A stretch of 64,000 nt of DNA, taken from the NCBI GenBank assembly GCA_037042915.1, contig CM073196.1:2852001-2916000 (forward strand), read 5' to 3'. Shown piece after piece: positions 1-11,172 of this stretch. Numbering within the stretch: position 1 is the stretch's first letter; every line of letters begins with the position of its first letter. The notes under the pieces were generated by a model that made no database searches, was not told where the DNA came from, and was given only the letters and a program-made list of their open reading frames with translations. Source of the stretch: Auricularia sp. M13 (taxonomy: Eukaryota; Basidiomycota; Agaricomycetes; Auriculariales; Auriculariaceae). Both the position numbers and the translations under genes were made by a program.

Positions 1-312
1 GGCGGCTACCAGGCGCGCTCGAAGGCGCTGGCCAAGCGACTGACCGACGCGTTCGAGGGCCTGCAGAAGGCTAAGATCGATTTGGAGAGTCTCCATCGGC
101 TTAGCGTTAACGAGAGGGCGGCGGCTCCACGGCGCATCGAAGCTCTGCAGATGTCGGTCGACAAGCTCGAACGGAGAGAACGCGGCCTGCAGGACCGCTA
201 CCGCGAGCTTGCGGAGGAGAAGGAGGCCATTCAGTTGCGCGTCTCGGCGCTGGAAGAGCAGCTTATGGAGCAGGCGGAGGCTCTTCTCGCGGACGGCGAC
301 GTTGACATGTAG
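1..312 (+). CDS. C-terminal fragment of a coiled-coil protein
   Basis: The frame is open from base 1 and runs 103 codons to a TAG at 310-312, so the 5' part lies outside the window. The visible piece is almost entirely charged heptad-like sequence rich in Glu, Lys, Arg and Leu, with no glycine or proline breaks after the first residues, which is a long alpha-helical coiled coil. The last residues are acidic (ending DGDVDM). No catalytic motif is visible. A coiled-coil tail like this ends Nup82/Nup88-type nucleoporins and many tethering or cytoskeletal proteins; I cannot tell which, so no name is given. The GC-rich third positions support real coding. Confidence 0.6.
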   Translation, partial: GGYQARSKALAKRLTDAFEGLQKAKIDLESLHRLSVNERAAAPRRIEALQMSVDKLERRERGLQDRYRELAEEKEAIQLRVSALEEQLMEQAEALLADGDVDM

Positions 313-614
313 TTGAGAGTTTCTCCTCTTGCTCTCTTCGTGTACAGTATCAACAGCAACGGAACATGCCAAATAACGTTTGTGCATACGTGATTCATGA
401 AAACTGGGTGACGCGATGGGTAAGACGTTGATGCGCGTGTTCGTCGCGCCGCGCTTTCGGAGTCAGTTAGGGTTCGCGCCTCGTGGCCAACGCCATATAC
501 TGGCCGGAAGGCTCGAGCGAGCGCTCCCATCCCCGGTCTCACTCTTCTTCTGCACCTCAGATCCCGCTCTCGTTACTCACCGCGCTCACCAGTCATTTCT
601 CTCACCGCGCACCC

Positions 615-1429
615 ATGCCGGTTCTGCAGCAGCGCGCGACAGTTGTCACTCAGACACTGTACAAGCCCGGTCCGACTCAGGCCGTACTACCGCAGCAGCA
701 GCAGCAGCAGGGCAACGGCATCCCCATCGGCGCCATCGTGGGCGGCACGCTCGCTGGCATCGTCCTCACCCTCGTTGTGACTATTGGCTGGAAATGGTGG
801 GGTTGGCGGCTGATGCAGCCCGTCACGAAGAAGGTATGCAAACCAGCGTTGCGCCGAGACAAAGGAAGGTTCCTCACCCGCTCGCCGGCCAGCCCGCCCA
901 CCTGCGGATACCAGAGAAAGGCGTCAGCCGACCTAGCTCGATGTATTCGCGGTATTCGGCGCGCATCAGCGCGGACTGGAAGACAAAGGCCGTCCCTGCT
1001 CTCCCCAGCTCTCCGACCAAGATGCAGAAATGTCTGCTGCTCGCGACGCCCACGCACCACCAGGGCAGGTACCCGCCGTCCCACACGCTCTTTGCGATCC
1101 AGGAGGAGCAGCAGGGCGGATCGACGCGCTGCTCGACCCCCCACGGCAAGGGCCCGCGAGCGCCCAGCCCCGTTGCGTGCGCGGACTATGGCAAGTCGTC
1201 CCTCACGTTCCCCAAGACCGGCGCGCCGCAGCAGGAGCAGCCGCGCCATGTCAAGTACGTCTCTGCGGTGTACGACAACTACGGCAGCACGCACGCGCCG
1301 CAGGAGACGCGGACGAGCATGGACCGGACCAGCAAGGCGTCGTCGTCCGTGTACTCGATCGAATCGATGGGCCAGGTGCACCACCTTTCGTATTTGCAGC
1401 AGCAACACCCGCCTGCGGCTCGGTATTGA
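615..1429 (+). CDS. Predicted single-pass membrane protein, function unknown
   Basis: Exons 615-833 and 893-1429, with a 59 nt GT-AG intron joining two reading frames, give about 251 residues. Residues 1-35 are Thr/Gln-rich with a Q6 run (CAG repeats near 692-709). They are followed by a clear transmembrane segment (GAIVGGTLAGIVLTLVVTIG, about residues 39-58) ending in Trp/Lys, then a long tail rich in Ser, Pro, Tyr and Gln with SSMYSRYS- and SSVYSIES-like patches. There is no N-terminal signal peptide, so the start is not fully certain. The plan (short low-complexity ectodomain, GxxxG-rich helix, long disordered cytoplasmic tail) recurs in many basidiomycete membrane proteins of unknown role. 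It ends 71 bp from the stop of the convergent MIC19 gene. Further introns in exon 2 cannot be excluded. Confidence 0.5.
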
Positions 1430-1500
1430 CGCTCCTATGTATGATGTATCCCGTGCGTGCGCGCTGTAACAGTAACTGCGATAGAATTTTGTACAATGGT

Positions 1501-2180
1501 CTATGTTGTCTTGAGCGATTCTACAAATTTCTGCGGGAGCGCGACGCGTGGGTCAGTATGGCGACGCGAAGGCTGACGGGTAGGCAGGGCACGCACCTGC
1601 TCTACCTTGCTCACTGCAGCCTTGAAGTCCGCCACTTCCTGGTAGCAGTTTAATGAAGTGCTGAGGTTCGACCTGGGAATGAAGGGTCGGGTGAGCCGGG
1701 CACAGGGAATGGCAGGCCATTACGCACTTGTAGCACGCGATGAGGGCGTCGCGGGACGTCTTGACCTCTGGATACAGCTCTGCGAGGCGCCTGCGACCCT
1801 CAAACGCCTTGACGCGTGCCTGGAGGCTTTCGATGTCCTGGCGCAGGGACGGGCTGTCGGCGCCGTCGAGGGCCTTCTCGCGGTCGATGTTCTCCTTTTC
1901 CAGCGCGCTCGCGATTTGCCGCAGCACGTCCTGCTCCTCCTCCCGCAGCTTGGCCATCTCGGCCTGTATGCGCGAGCGTACGTGGGCGTCCAGCGTGGCC
2001 TGCCGTTCGGGCGTCACAGTGGGGCTCGTGAGCTGGTCCGAGAGCTGGTTGACGAGGTCCTGCGAGAACTGAAACGCCACGTGACTCAGTCAAAGCAAAG
2101 AGAGACTACAATAGGCTCACGTGAATGGCAGTCTCATTGTGAACGACCGTTTCTTGCGGTTTGGACGGAGACGCGCCCAT
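1501..2180 (-). CDS. MIC19: MICOS complex subunit Mic19 (CHCH protein)
   Basis: Exons (minus) 2180-2121, 2068-1728, 1672-1597 and 1530-1501 give about 168 residues. The start MGASPSK is the N-myristoylation signal (MGxxxS) of this family. A central charged coiled coil (about 45-105) follows. The C-terminal CHCH half contains one Cys pair spaced CX10C (CYK..LNCYQEV), created only when the third intron is spliced, and the protein ends KFVESLKTT. Mic19 (yeast Aim13, DUF1690) sits on the intermembrane-space face of the inner mitochondrial membrane and links Mic60 to the Mic10 arm at crista junctions; its Cys pair is oxidised through Mia40. Introns are 52, 55 and 66 nt. The gene is divergent from TSR4 with 277 bp between start codons. 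Confidence 0.9.
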
Positions 2181-2193
2181 CGCGGACGGCGCG

Positions 2194-2457
2194 TATAAAG
2201 AGTGCGAGACTTGGCCAAACTCCGCAACTTGCTTTCCTTGCTCCTCGAAAATCGTGAGTACCCATTCCGAAGCTCGCCCGTCTCTCTCTTAAGGATGAAC
2301 ACTTGATGACGAGTCCGACCTCTGGGCGCACGAGTTTCTCGTGTTGCCCGTGGGTGACGACAACCTTTTTTAATACCATTCATGCTTTACTGAAAATTTT
2401 GCCCATCTTATTTTCTTACCCCGTACCCCGCCCTCGCACTCACTGCATATCCCACAG
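2194..2457 (+). promoter_or_regulatory. TATA box and probable 5'-UTR intron of TSR4
   Basis: TATAAA on the plus strand at 2194-2199 lies just outside the MIC19 start codon. About 55 bp downstream a consensus GTGAGT (2254) is followed by pyrimidine-rich sequence and a CAG at 2455-2457 directly abutting the TSR4 ATG. This reads as a 204 nt intron in the 5' leader. Basis: sequence pattern only; the transcription start was not observed. Confidence 0.4.
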
Positions 2458-3977
2458 ATGTCGAGCTCCGACGACTACACCGACTCTGAAGACGAGCTCG
2501 AGGCCGGCGTGCAGACCACCGTCCAGCTCGGGCTCCCCGATGGCCCGATGGACAACGACACCCACCTGCACAACCCCACCTACTCGCGTTTTGGAGGTCA
2601 ACCAGTGCGCGCTACTCGCCTGAGCTGGATGCGCACGATCGAGCGTCGCACTAGGTACTCTTGACCGCCCATCCCCCGCCTCCCGACGCCTCCACCTGCA
2701 AAAACTGCTCCCAGCCGATGGAGCTCATCGCCCAACTATGGTGCCCGCTCGACGACAGTCCGCTGGACCGCGTGCTCTATATGTGGGCATGCAGCCGTGG
2801 CACATGCCAGCGCAAGGCTAACAGGTAGTTGTTCGAGTCTCGTCATTGAAATTTTTTATTTAACTAGAATGCAGTGTTCGTGCATGGCGTGCTGTGCGAT
2901 ACAACGTCAAATACGCGGAGAAGCTCGAGCGCAAGCGCAAGCAGCGGGAGGAGCGCGCAGCTGCTGCTGCTGCTAAGGCTGCTAAACCCGCTACGCCAGC
3001 ATCTAACCCGTTCAGCGTGAGTATGCAGCTGCCAAATTCCGAACTCTCGAGCTTATGAGTTTCAGATGTCATCCGGCAATGAGGTCTCGTCCGGCCTGGG
3101 CAGCCAGGTATTTGGAGGTGGCTTTGGTGACGATGAGGACGAAGGCGGGATCTCTGATGAGGAGGGGACTGCGTCTGGAACGGCGTCCGAGGACGAAGAC
3201 GCTGCACAGGCCGCAGTCGAAGCCGTAAAAAACTGAAGTTATCCGACGACGTTCCTCAAACATGGCTTTCGTCAACGCCGTATCCCGCTCTATACGTGAA
3301 GACCGTCGGCGAATACCTTCCTGCGCCTGCCCCCGAGCCGGATGCCAGGGTTCAGGACGACACGGGCAAGGAAGACAAGGAGCTCAAGTGGGCCATGGAA
3401 GCTTATGAAAACTCCATGAAGTTGGACAACCTGTTCGAGCGCTTCCTCAAGCGTGTCGAGCTGGAACCACAACAATGCATTCGGTACGTCTCCGTGATAG
3501 GACTTTGTTGTGGTCTGGTCTCTGACTTTAGGATGCAGCTACGATTTCGGTGGAGCGCCGCTGCCATACCAAGCAGATGCGGTCTATGACCAGCTGTTCC
3601 CTTCGACACCACCGCCTGGGACTGCTGTCCCCGTTACGCGCGCAGGGTTCGCGGCAGACGTTGTTGCACCACGGCGAATATTCGATGCTTCTCGCCTTCC
3701 TCGCTGTCCGCAGTGCAATGCGCCTCGCGCATTCGAATGCCAGCTCATGCCGAATGTCATCAACATCTTCAAGTCCTCGGCTGCGAAGAAACAATCCGAG
3801 GAGGAGCGCAAGGCCGAGTTGCAGCGTGTGCTCTCCCGGCAGGGTGTTTCGGACGCGCGCAGCGGGATGGAGTGGGGCACTTGTATGATCTTCTCGTGTA
3901 GCAAGGACTGTTTTGCTGAGAAGGAGCCTGTCGCTGTGTGGCGTGAGGAACACGTTCTCGTCCAGTGGGATGACTAG
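2458..3977 (+). CDS. TSR4: 20S rRNA accumulation protein 4 (PDCD2 family), one-base frame discrepancy
   Basis: Exons 2458-2604, 2655-2824, 2875-3016, 3066-3483 and 3539-3977 give about 438 residues. Recognised by the TSR4/PDCD2 N-terminal block (VQLGLPDGP, then FGGQP), paired CxxC motifs (CKNC, CSRGTC) before SVRAWR, and the C-terminal PDCD2 domain (YDFGGAPLPY, CPQC, FECQLMP, WGT..FSCSKDC). TSR4/PDCD2 is a dedicated chaperone of ribosomal protein uS5 (Rps2) in 40S assembly. In exon 4 the frame meets TGA just after an A6 run (3227-3232), while the neighbouring frame carries the conserved continuation up to PYPALYV and EYLPAP. One extra A would restore a continuous frame, so this is either an assembly error or a recent lesion in an otherwise intact gene. 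The stop lies 50 bp from the stop of convergent DHX35. Confidence 0.85.
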
Positions 3978-4027
3978 GTCTTCCGTCTGTTGTAGGAATA
4001 CATGCTTGGTTGGATCTAGATTCTATG

Positions 4028-6869
4028 CTACACTCCACGGCCTGTGCGCTTGTCGAAGTATTTGTGACCGTACTCGAGTAACCAGTCTGGTTCAATCTCT
4101 GTCAAGATACGAATGCTGTCGAATAATCAATTTAATCTGGGGCAACGATGAGCAGAAACAAAAACCTACAAGGTCTTGTTGGTCTCCTCGATCTCGTGAA
4201 ACACGACCCATCCAGTCCGCGGTTTCCGCGTGAACAGCACTGAATTGGGGTGCACGTTGAGGACCTGAACGAACGGATAGCCTTAGCATGTCAATACCCG
4301 AAGCCAAGGGCAACTGACTGACCATGTTGCCTCGCACGGAGCGGTACGTCCCGTCCTCGACCCAGCGCGCCCCGTTCCGCCAATATCCGGCCACGAGACA
4401 GCGCCGCAGGCGCTTCGCGTCGCCCTCGCAGGACTGCATGGGTAGATTGAACCGCTGCATGTACTTTTTCAGTTGCCCGCGGATCGATACTGCCCGAGAA
4501 AGGGCGCGGAAGGACAGCGCGTGTTGCTTGCACCACGAAGACGAGCGGCCGTACTTGTTAAATGCGTTATACGCTGATAGCAATTGTCAGCGAGAACGAG
4601 TAACACCGAATGGGCAGTGCGTGCCATTGAGAAGTGTGAGGTGATCCTGGGGCATGCTAAGTCTGTGATCACTGGAAGGAACAACGGCGCTTACCCCTTC
4701 CTCCGCGGTGAACTTCCTCCGTTCTAATTCTGCCACAGCACCCGCGGCGCCTTCCGGGATGATGAAAACATCCTGGGCAGCGGGTCAGCGCGAGCGAAAT
4801 GTGAGGTCTGAAGGCGCGACTAGCCTGCACGGCGACCATGGCTGCAATCGTCAGGATCTCTTCTCCACACTGATACTCCTTCGAGCTGAACAACTAGGCG
4901 GAAGCGAGCCCGTTCAGGGCGTACTTCGCAATTCGCAGCCTGGGAAGGCACGCACCATGCGAGCGATTCCCACGTCGACAGGGCACTCCGCCACCTTCTC
5001 ACCGTCGACGGTCAGCCGGCCGTCTTCGCCGACCATGCCCGCGGCGACGAGGCCCTCGAGCGCGCGCAGCACGGCCTCCGCGGGCGGGTTCGTCACCCAC
5101 TCGAACTTGACGAGATCGTCGATGCCCAGCGCCTTGAGCTGCAGGATCGGCGTCGTCAAGTCCATCCGCGTGATCTCGGGCGCCGTGGTGCGCGGGAGCG
5201 ACGCCAGCGCGGATTCGGGGAACAGGCGGTAGCACACCCCCGAGGACGTGCGCCCCGCGCGGCCGGCACGCTGCGTCGCCGATGCGAGCGAAATGGGGAC
5301 CACGGACAGCGTTGACAGCGCGGTTGTGGGGTTGTAGGTCTTGATCTGTGAATCTAGGTCAGGCCGGTTGCGGATGGGGCGGAACGCTGCGCCCACCTTC
5401 ACGAAGCCACAGTCCACAACGGTGCGGATCCCATCGATTGTGACACTGGCCTGTTTTGCTGGGTGAGAGAGAGGATGTGATGGAACGGACGCGGCTCGCA
5501 CCTCCGCGATATTTGTCGAAATCACAACCTTCCGTGTGGCTGGCCCTGCCGGTTCGAAAATTCGCAGCTGATCATCCGTCGGAAGGCCAGCATGCAGGGG
5601 AAGAATGGACATGCGCATTCTCAATTTTGGTTTGCTGCGAGGCCGGCGGATAACCAATTGAGTTGCGTGCAATCACGGAAGAGGCGGCGTGGGCGTACGT
5701 TGGCAGCAGTTCAGCCAGCTCGTCCATGCACCGGTCTATCTCCTCGCGGCCGGTCAGAAAGACGAGAATGTCGCCCGGTTGTTGCTGTGAGCGCGTTAGC
5801 GCGAGGCGTTTCGGGCAAGTTGCGCGATGCACCTGTAGATGTATTTCCCATACAACGCGTACTGCCTCGCGTACATAATCCGGGGTCGGGTCTTTCAAGT
5901 AGGCTGCTTCGACAGGGAACATGCGACCCTCGAGGCTGACGATCGTAGCGTTTCCTCCGGGGCCTCCAGCCTCGAAGTAGTCGAGGAAGGACTTGGCGTC
6001 CAACGTAGCCGAGGAGACGATGATTCTCAACGAGGGCCGTTTGCGCTGAATTCTACGGGCTTTGGATGAGAAAACGCACATTTCAGCGGAGAGTTGTTGA
6101 CCGACTTTTTGAGGACTCCGAGCAGTAAATCCGTGTAAAGACTTCGTTCGTGTGCTTCGTCGACCTGGGAATTTGAGAGAGTGCTGATGGGATAACAAAG
6201 CGAGTCTACTGACCATGATGACGCTATATCTGGAGAGCAGCGGGTCGATCATCGTCTCGCGAAATAGGATGCCATCCGTCATGTAGCAGATCCTCGTGCG
6301 CTCCTTGTCGGTGACATCCTCGAAGCGTATTGTATAGCCGACCTAAAGCAAAAGACCAAAAGCGTCAGGCACGGCGCGCGTCTGTCGATCGCGTCGCACA
6401 CGCGCACCTCGTCACCGAGCACGCAGCCAACCTCGGCCGCGACCCGGTTGGCGACGGAGGTGGCCGCGACGCGACGGGGCTGGGTGCAGGCGATGACGGA
6501 GCCCTTGGGCGCCCAGCCGGCCTCGTGCAGGAACTGGGGCAGCTCTGGGCCTCAGTCAACGCGGCCTGTGCGGGTGCGGGCGCGCGACGGGGCACGCACG
6601 CGTTGTTTTGCCGCAGCCTGTCTGGCCGACGACGATGACGACCTGGAACTGTTCGACGCAGTACAGCAGACGGTCCTCTGCGCGAAAACGCGTGAGACGG
6701 GCGCGCGGGCGGGCAGGGCGCAGCGCGTACTGTGCCTGGCAATGGGCAGGGCGTGGCGGGCGACGGCGGGGCCGGGCGGGGGGAGGGCGGCGTCGGGGTC
6801 GCGGTCGTGCAGCGAGCCGGGGGCGATGGCGAGGGCGCCGGGCCTGAGGAAGGCGGGCGGGCGCAGCAT
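4028..6869 (-). CDS. DHX35: DEAH-box RNA helicase, DHX35 type
   Basis: Sixteen exons (minus): 6869-6731, 6677-6600, 6544-6408, 6342-6214, 6164-6106, 6052-5833, 5784-5699, 5634-5502, 5450-5397, 5345-4956, 4893-4825, 4772-4695, 4646-4625, 4573-4323, 4264-4170, 4115-4028; about 675 residues. Visible: Walker A GQTGCGKT (64-71), DEAH (163-166), motif [27 protein letters not shown], then the winged-helix/ratchet HA2 part ([12 protein letters not shown]) and C-terminal OB fold ([16 protein letters not shown]). DHX35 is a spliceosome C-complex-associated helicase of animals and filamentous fungi, absent from budding yeast. Two introns (after 4825 and 4625) appear to be GC-AG; exon 13 is only 22 nt. 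Two introns (48 and 51 nt) are multiples of three without stops. Divergent with CUZ1. Confidence 0.9.
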
Positions 6870-6933
6870 GGGGCGTGGACAAGAGATGCGGTGGAATCGG
6901 GACTCCGCCGCTGGCTCTTCTCTTCCGCATTCA
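6870..6933. promoter_or_regulatory. Divergent DHX35/CUZ1 promoter
   Basis: Only 64 bp separate the DHX35 start (minus, 6869) from the CUZ1 start (plus, 6934). No TATA motif is visible. Both leaders must be very short or begin inside the opposite gene. Inferred from start-codon positions. Confidence 0.4.
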
Positions 6934-7912
6934 ATGTCGCTCGTCGACGTCGGCTCGCGCTGCGCCACGTGCGGCACCGTCGACTTCCTGCCCATCCACT
7001 GCACGGTCTGCGCGCGCGAGTACTGCGGCCAGCACATCCACGGCCACGCCTGCAGCCCGCCGCCGCCGACGCCCGCACCCGCCGCCGACGACGCCCAGGG
7101 CCCGAGACTCGCCCGCTGCGCCCTGGACGCGTGCGAGAGACCGGCGCTCGACAGCCTGTCGTCGCAGACGTCCGTTCTCTGTCCCGCGTGCGCCGGCGCG
7201 TTCTGCGCATAGTGCGTGCTGCCCCCATTATCGCCCGAGCGCACAATCTAATCCCGCGACGCGCAATCGCAGCCATCGCGAGCCCGAATCGCACCGCTGC
7301 GTCCCCATCCCGCAGCCGCCCGTCGAGCCCCGGAACGCAGAGGCTCGCGCCATCCTGCAGAAACACTTCGGCGATCTCCCCCACGCCGCCGCACCGCCCT
7401 CCAGAACACAGAGACCCGTCACAGACCCCGCAAAACTCCGACGACTCGAGGCCCTCGAGCTCATGAAGCTGCGACATCGTGCAAAGCCCGCAGACCCCCG
7501 GGAGACCGCAGTCCTGCAGCATAATCGCGTCCATGTACGCGTCAATCTGAAGGGTCGACCGCCGGGTGACAACAAGCTGCTGTGGTTCAAGAAGGCGAGT
7601 CCCACCTCCAATCTCACCCATGCATCCCCTCACTCTCCCTACGCAGTCGATCAGCACAGGCCGTGCTGTGGACCTCTGCGCCACACTCTTCAACATCGCC
7701 AGGACGGGCCCGGTAAGCGCACCCTCTACCACCCCTCGCGCCTGCACACAGCACTGAGACTTCCGTGGCAGCTGGCACTCTACGAGATACGCCCAACGAC
7801 CCCCTCGGCGCTCGTACAGCTTCCCAACGAGCGCGCGCTAGAGGACACCGTCTCGGACGGCACCAATCTCATCCTCGCCGCACCGTCAGACATCGCTCCC
7901 GCGCCTGAATGA
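6934..7912 (+). CDS. CUZ1: AN1-type zinc-finger protein, Cuz1/ZFAND1 family
   Basis: Exons 6934-7211, 7273-7594, 7647-7712 and 7772-7912 give 268 residues, the length of human ZFAND1. An N-terminal AN1 finger (CATCG, CTVCAREYC, H..HAC) is followed by a second AN1 finger whose last ligands (FCAYHREPESHRC) are formed across intron 1. The middle is Pro/Arg-rich and disordered; the C-terminal third (SISTGRAVDL, LALYEIRP, DGTNLILAAP) is the ubiquitin-like domain of the family. Cuz1/ZFAND1 recruits Cdc48/p97 and the proteasome, notably to arsenite-induced stress granules. Intron 2 uses the GC donor GCGAGT: the only GT alternative would delete the conserved SI..GRAVD segment. Start chosen because it immediately precedes the first finger. 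Confidence 0.85.
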
Positions 7913-8975
7913 GATCCAACGCCAGGTCCAGACAATCGAGATCGACCTGGCTTTTGCATGACGGTTGTATTTATGCGTGTAACTTCTTGTTTGAGCACCA
8001 GTGACAATGCAGAACCCATTCCAAACACAGCACCCACGTGTGGATCGTCGACATCCAGGCACGGCACCCGCTTGGCACGCCTCTCCTGCCATCTGTTCTG
8101 TTTCCGCGACGCGTTCCCTTGATTGGGGCTCAACGGCACTGCACGGCCCCATCCTCGCACAGACACACGGAGAGATGCCTAACTCGCCACCCGTGTGGCG
8201 TACACGGCGCGCGTCTTGCATCTCGACAGGGCTTCGACGCCGAAACCCTTCGGGAGAAGCCCCCGCGGCCCCGGTGCCCGGCATCTATACCTGGGGAATA
8301 TCCATGATCTGTTTGTGGTTCTTCACACTGGAAACGGGCCACAGAGAAGCAGGTCCCGGGACTGAATATGAATGCTGGGTCGCCCTTTCCCAATCCGCCT
8401 TAAATTTCATCGCCGTCGTCAGCGTGCTGCAATGCTCCCAGACTGACGTCTCGATGGACCCGTGATCGGCGAGGTGCAAGTGCTGCGCTGGGAGCATTTT
8501 TTAAACTGCTTGCGCGGTGCAATTCTGGTTGCGCCCTGAGACTCATTGCCGTATTTGTGCTGCTGTCGTCACTGTGTATCATTATCGACGGCGGAGTTTT
8601 GCTTATTTCCAGATCCCTTACCATGAGCGCTCCGCTCATTCGAGAAGGTCAAATTATCGCGACTTGGAGCTAATCGTGTTTACAGGCAGTCTGCTCGGGT
8701 CGCCGTATGGCGAGTTATGCTGGGAAATCGATAAAGGCCTTCCGACGGCACCGGGGAAGTCCAGAATCGTGGGGGAACCCCTTCCACTCAAGGACTGTAC
8801 TGCAGCTCTTCTGGATCAGCATGTCAGCAGAGAGGACGCCTGGCTATGAGTTAGGACTTGGCGGTGGGGACGGACCTCAGCGTGCGAACGGTGACACAGC
8901 GGCCTTCCGGCAAAGGATCCACTAGTATGATACAGAAGGCAGCTCTCATACAGGCAGAACATCAGACGTGCAGGT
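7913..8975. other. Gene-free interval between CUZ1 and F-box gene A
   Basis: About 1.06 kb between two convergent genes. Frames here are short, not conserved-looking, and lack intron or domain signatures. No inverted repeat, tRNA or element terminus was recognised. Confidence 0.5.
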
Positions 8976-10787
8976 TCAACAAGCGTCAAACAAGCTTTCT
9001 CGGAACAAATCCTCGAAATCCCCATCCCAAACGCCGCTCGGGGCGTCGGCGGACGTAGGCGTAGAGCTCGAAGAGAAGATGACGTCCTCGGCCAAATCCC
9101 CTAGACGTTCGAGCCACGGTGCCGGCAGCAGGTCGATAACTTCGACACCAGACAACGTGATGTTGGAGAGGTGCGTGGAACGAAAACGCAGGCACGACGT
9201 CACAAAGTAGTGGACGTCCGACAACGACAGGGAAAGGCGTCTGCTGCAGCAACAAGCCTTGTGAGGTTTATAGCACCAAGCAGAAAGCCAGTAAGATAGA
9301 TGGAGCTCCCGCAGGCCCGGGACGCTCCATGCGGTATCCGGCCTGGCTTGGAAGATACCACACGTGTGCCCATGATACCGCGACCGCATTGCGACATCGT
9401 AGCACGATGCAAGCATGATACGAAGCGATGTGACGGATGCTACCTCTGGCAAGGCGCGATGTCGTGGCCAAAAGTATTCGTGGATGGCGAGAGACGTGAG
9501 CTGACGATAAGAAGGTCCCATTTCGTGAAGGATGTTGTGGACGGAAAAGTCGAATCTGTTTATCGCGAACCGAAGTCGGACGCCTTGATCACTCTCGCTG
9601 TGTTGGGTATCCGCTTCGCACGTCGCGATGCCCAGTGCTAGATGACTGACTGTAAACAAGGACAGAAATCGATTCCAGTCCTCAACATCGGGTTGCGATG
9701 GAAAGACCAAGTTTTGTATAGGGAGTTGCATGAGGCGGGTGAGCAATTCTTGGAAGCACTCGGCTACCCAGTCGACCAGAATATTTCGCAGAGCAGTATG
9801 GGCGTGCGCTCCGTTGTCATGGACTCCCGTCAAAGTCCTGAAATCTTCAACGTAGAGTGCCAGATTTTGAAGGCGCGGGCAAGACAAAAGCAGCTGATTG
9901 AACACCGGCATATCGATCTCTCTTGATTGCGGGGCGTAGACCAATGTGGTTAGATTCGTCAATGCAGGATAGCGTGTGGCCGATAGAGAGACGTTTTTAA
10001 GAGAACATCGCGTAAGTTTCGGAGCTGTGCCGTCGAATATGCCAGCGTCGAGCGGCAGCGAGGCCAGACAGCAGTCCTCACAGATAAAGATGCTCAGGCT
10101 CTGCAATATTGGGGCGGGGCTGGACAGGCAAGCGGCTAGACTTCTCAAGGCATCTGCGTGAACGGCTTCCTGGTCGGCTCGATAAATGTGCGTCCGAGAC
10201 AGCATCAGGTTCAGATGTGAAAGCCGGGACAGATGCGCTTCGGCAGATCTGAAGGCGGTGTCGCGTTGTTGGGCATCCCAAACGTTGACGAGAATAGTGA
10301 GTCTGAGCGGCCCAGGCGAGGCTCGGTCGACCAGCTTTTCCACGCACTGAAGCGCGTGGAGGTCGTCGAGCGGATAGTACATGATGCCGGACAGATCGTT
10401 CCATAATTCTGCGTGATCCAGGACATAGTAACGTAGGCGTTGGCAGGTTTGTGAAAGGCTGAGACGGTCAAAAGGCGGCAATTTTTCGAGGACGCTGCAC
10501 AAGATGCTAGAAGGCAAGGAACAGAAGCGATTGAAACCATTGGGCGGAGACAGAAGCACCCTACAGCGATCTAGCATCGCGATTATGGCCATTCTGCGTA
10601 AGTTGAAGGCTGCGCTACGTATAGGACGCAGGTGAGCACTGTTTTCTGACTGACAACAACGACATACGGAGCCAGAAACTGCAAATTCTGCCTCAAAACG
10701 TCGCTCCAGGCCACCAGGTTTGCTTGTATGTACGGAACGTCCATTGGGATGGAAGGCGAGAATCAGACGAAGACGTAGGAAAGGCAT
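8976..10787 (-). CDS. F-box-like protein A (intact)
   Basis: A single exon of 603 codons. Around residues 88-125 is an F-box-like stretch (LPSSILCSVLEKLPPFDRLSLSQTC in outline, then LRYYVLDHAELWNDL), followed by leucine-rich-like repeats with recurring S.L..L and LT.L.I motifs, a Cys patch (CEDCC) and a conserved C-terminal module (LSLSDVHYFV, LSNITLSGVEVIDL, SADAP.GVWDGDFEDLF). F-box proteins are substrate receptors of SCF ubiquitin ligases; agaricomycetes carry large, fast-evolving sets. The target is unknown. Two paralogues lie in the window: disrupted gene B (10928-15937) and intact gene C (32760-34418). The first about 65 residues are not shared with them, and a TAG/AG just before SAAFNLRR might be a splice acceptor, so the N-terminus is uncertain. 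Confidence 0.75.
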   Translation of the reverse strand: MPFLRLRLILAFHPNGRSVHTSKPGGLERRFEAEFAVSGSVCRCCQSENSAHLRPIRSAAFNLRRMAIIAMLDRCRVLLSPPNGFNRFCSLPSSILCSVLEKLPPFDRLSLSQTCQRLRYYVLDHAELWNDLSGIMYYPLDDLHALQCVEKLVDRASPGPLRLTILVNVWDAQQRDTAFRSAEAHLSRLSHLNLMLSRTHIYRADQEAVHADALRSLAACLSSPAPILQSLSIFICEDCCLASLPLDAGIFDGTAPKLTRCSLKNVSLSATRYPALTNLTTLVYAPQSREIDMPVFNQLLLSCPRLQNLALYVEDFRTLTGVHDNGAHAHTALRNILVDWVAECFQELLTRLMQLPIQNLVFPSQPDVEDWNRFLSLFTVSHLALGIATCEADTQHSESDQGVRLRFAINRFDFSVHNILHEMGPSYRQLTSLAIHEYFWPRHRALPEVASVTSLRIMLASCYDVAMRSRYHGHTCGIFQARPDTAWSVPGLRELHLSYWLSAWCYKPHKACCCSRRLSLSLSDVHYFVTSCLRFRSTHLSNITLSGVEVIDLLPAPWLERLGDLAEDVIFSSSSTPTSADAPSGVWDGDFEDLFRESLFDAC

Positions 10788-11172
10788 TTTAACTCCGAAT
10801 CACGGCTCAGCCGTGTCTTCGGCATCTGACTGTGAAAAAAGGATGTAACCACGATGGATTGCTAGAAATGATTATTTGATAATTATGGTGCGTAGTGGGG
10901 ACCTGTACTACGAGAAGAAAATATGAATTAGCCCGCCGCGTCACCAAGTAGATTATCCTGAAACATATCCTCAAACTCTCCGTTCCACACACGGCGGGGA
11001 GCATCGACAGATGTTGGGCAAAAACTTGGCAATATAGCGACTTCTTCGGCCAGCTCGTTTAGACGTTTAAGCCAAGCCTCCGGGGGGCGGTCGATAACTT
11101 CAACGCCGCATAGGGTGATTTTTGAGAGGCGGCCAACCGAAAGTCGCAGGCATGAAACCACGAACAAATGTA

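Noticed and set aside
677-1408. 243-codon minus-strand frame opposite the membrane-protein gene
   Set aside because: Arg/Leu-rich antisense shadow of a GC-rich exon; no domain, and the plus-strand frame has a transmembrane helix and intron.
2134-2379. Short minus-strand frames upstream of TSR4
   Set aside because: They lie over the TSR4 leader intron and MIC19 start and show no conservation.
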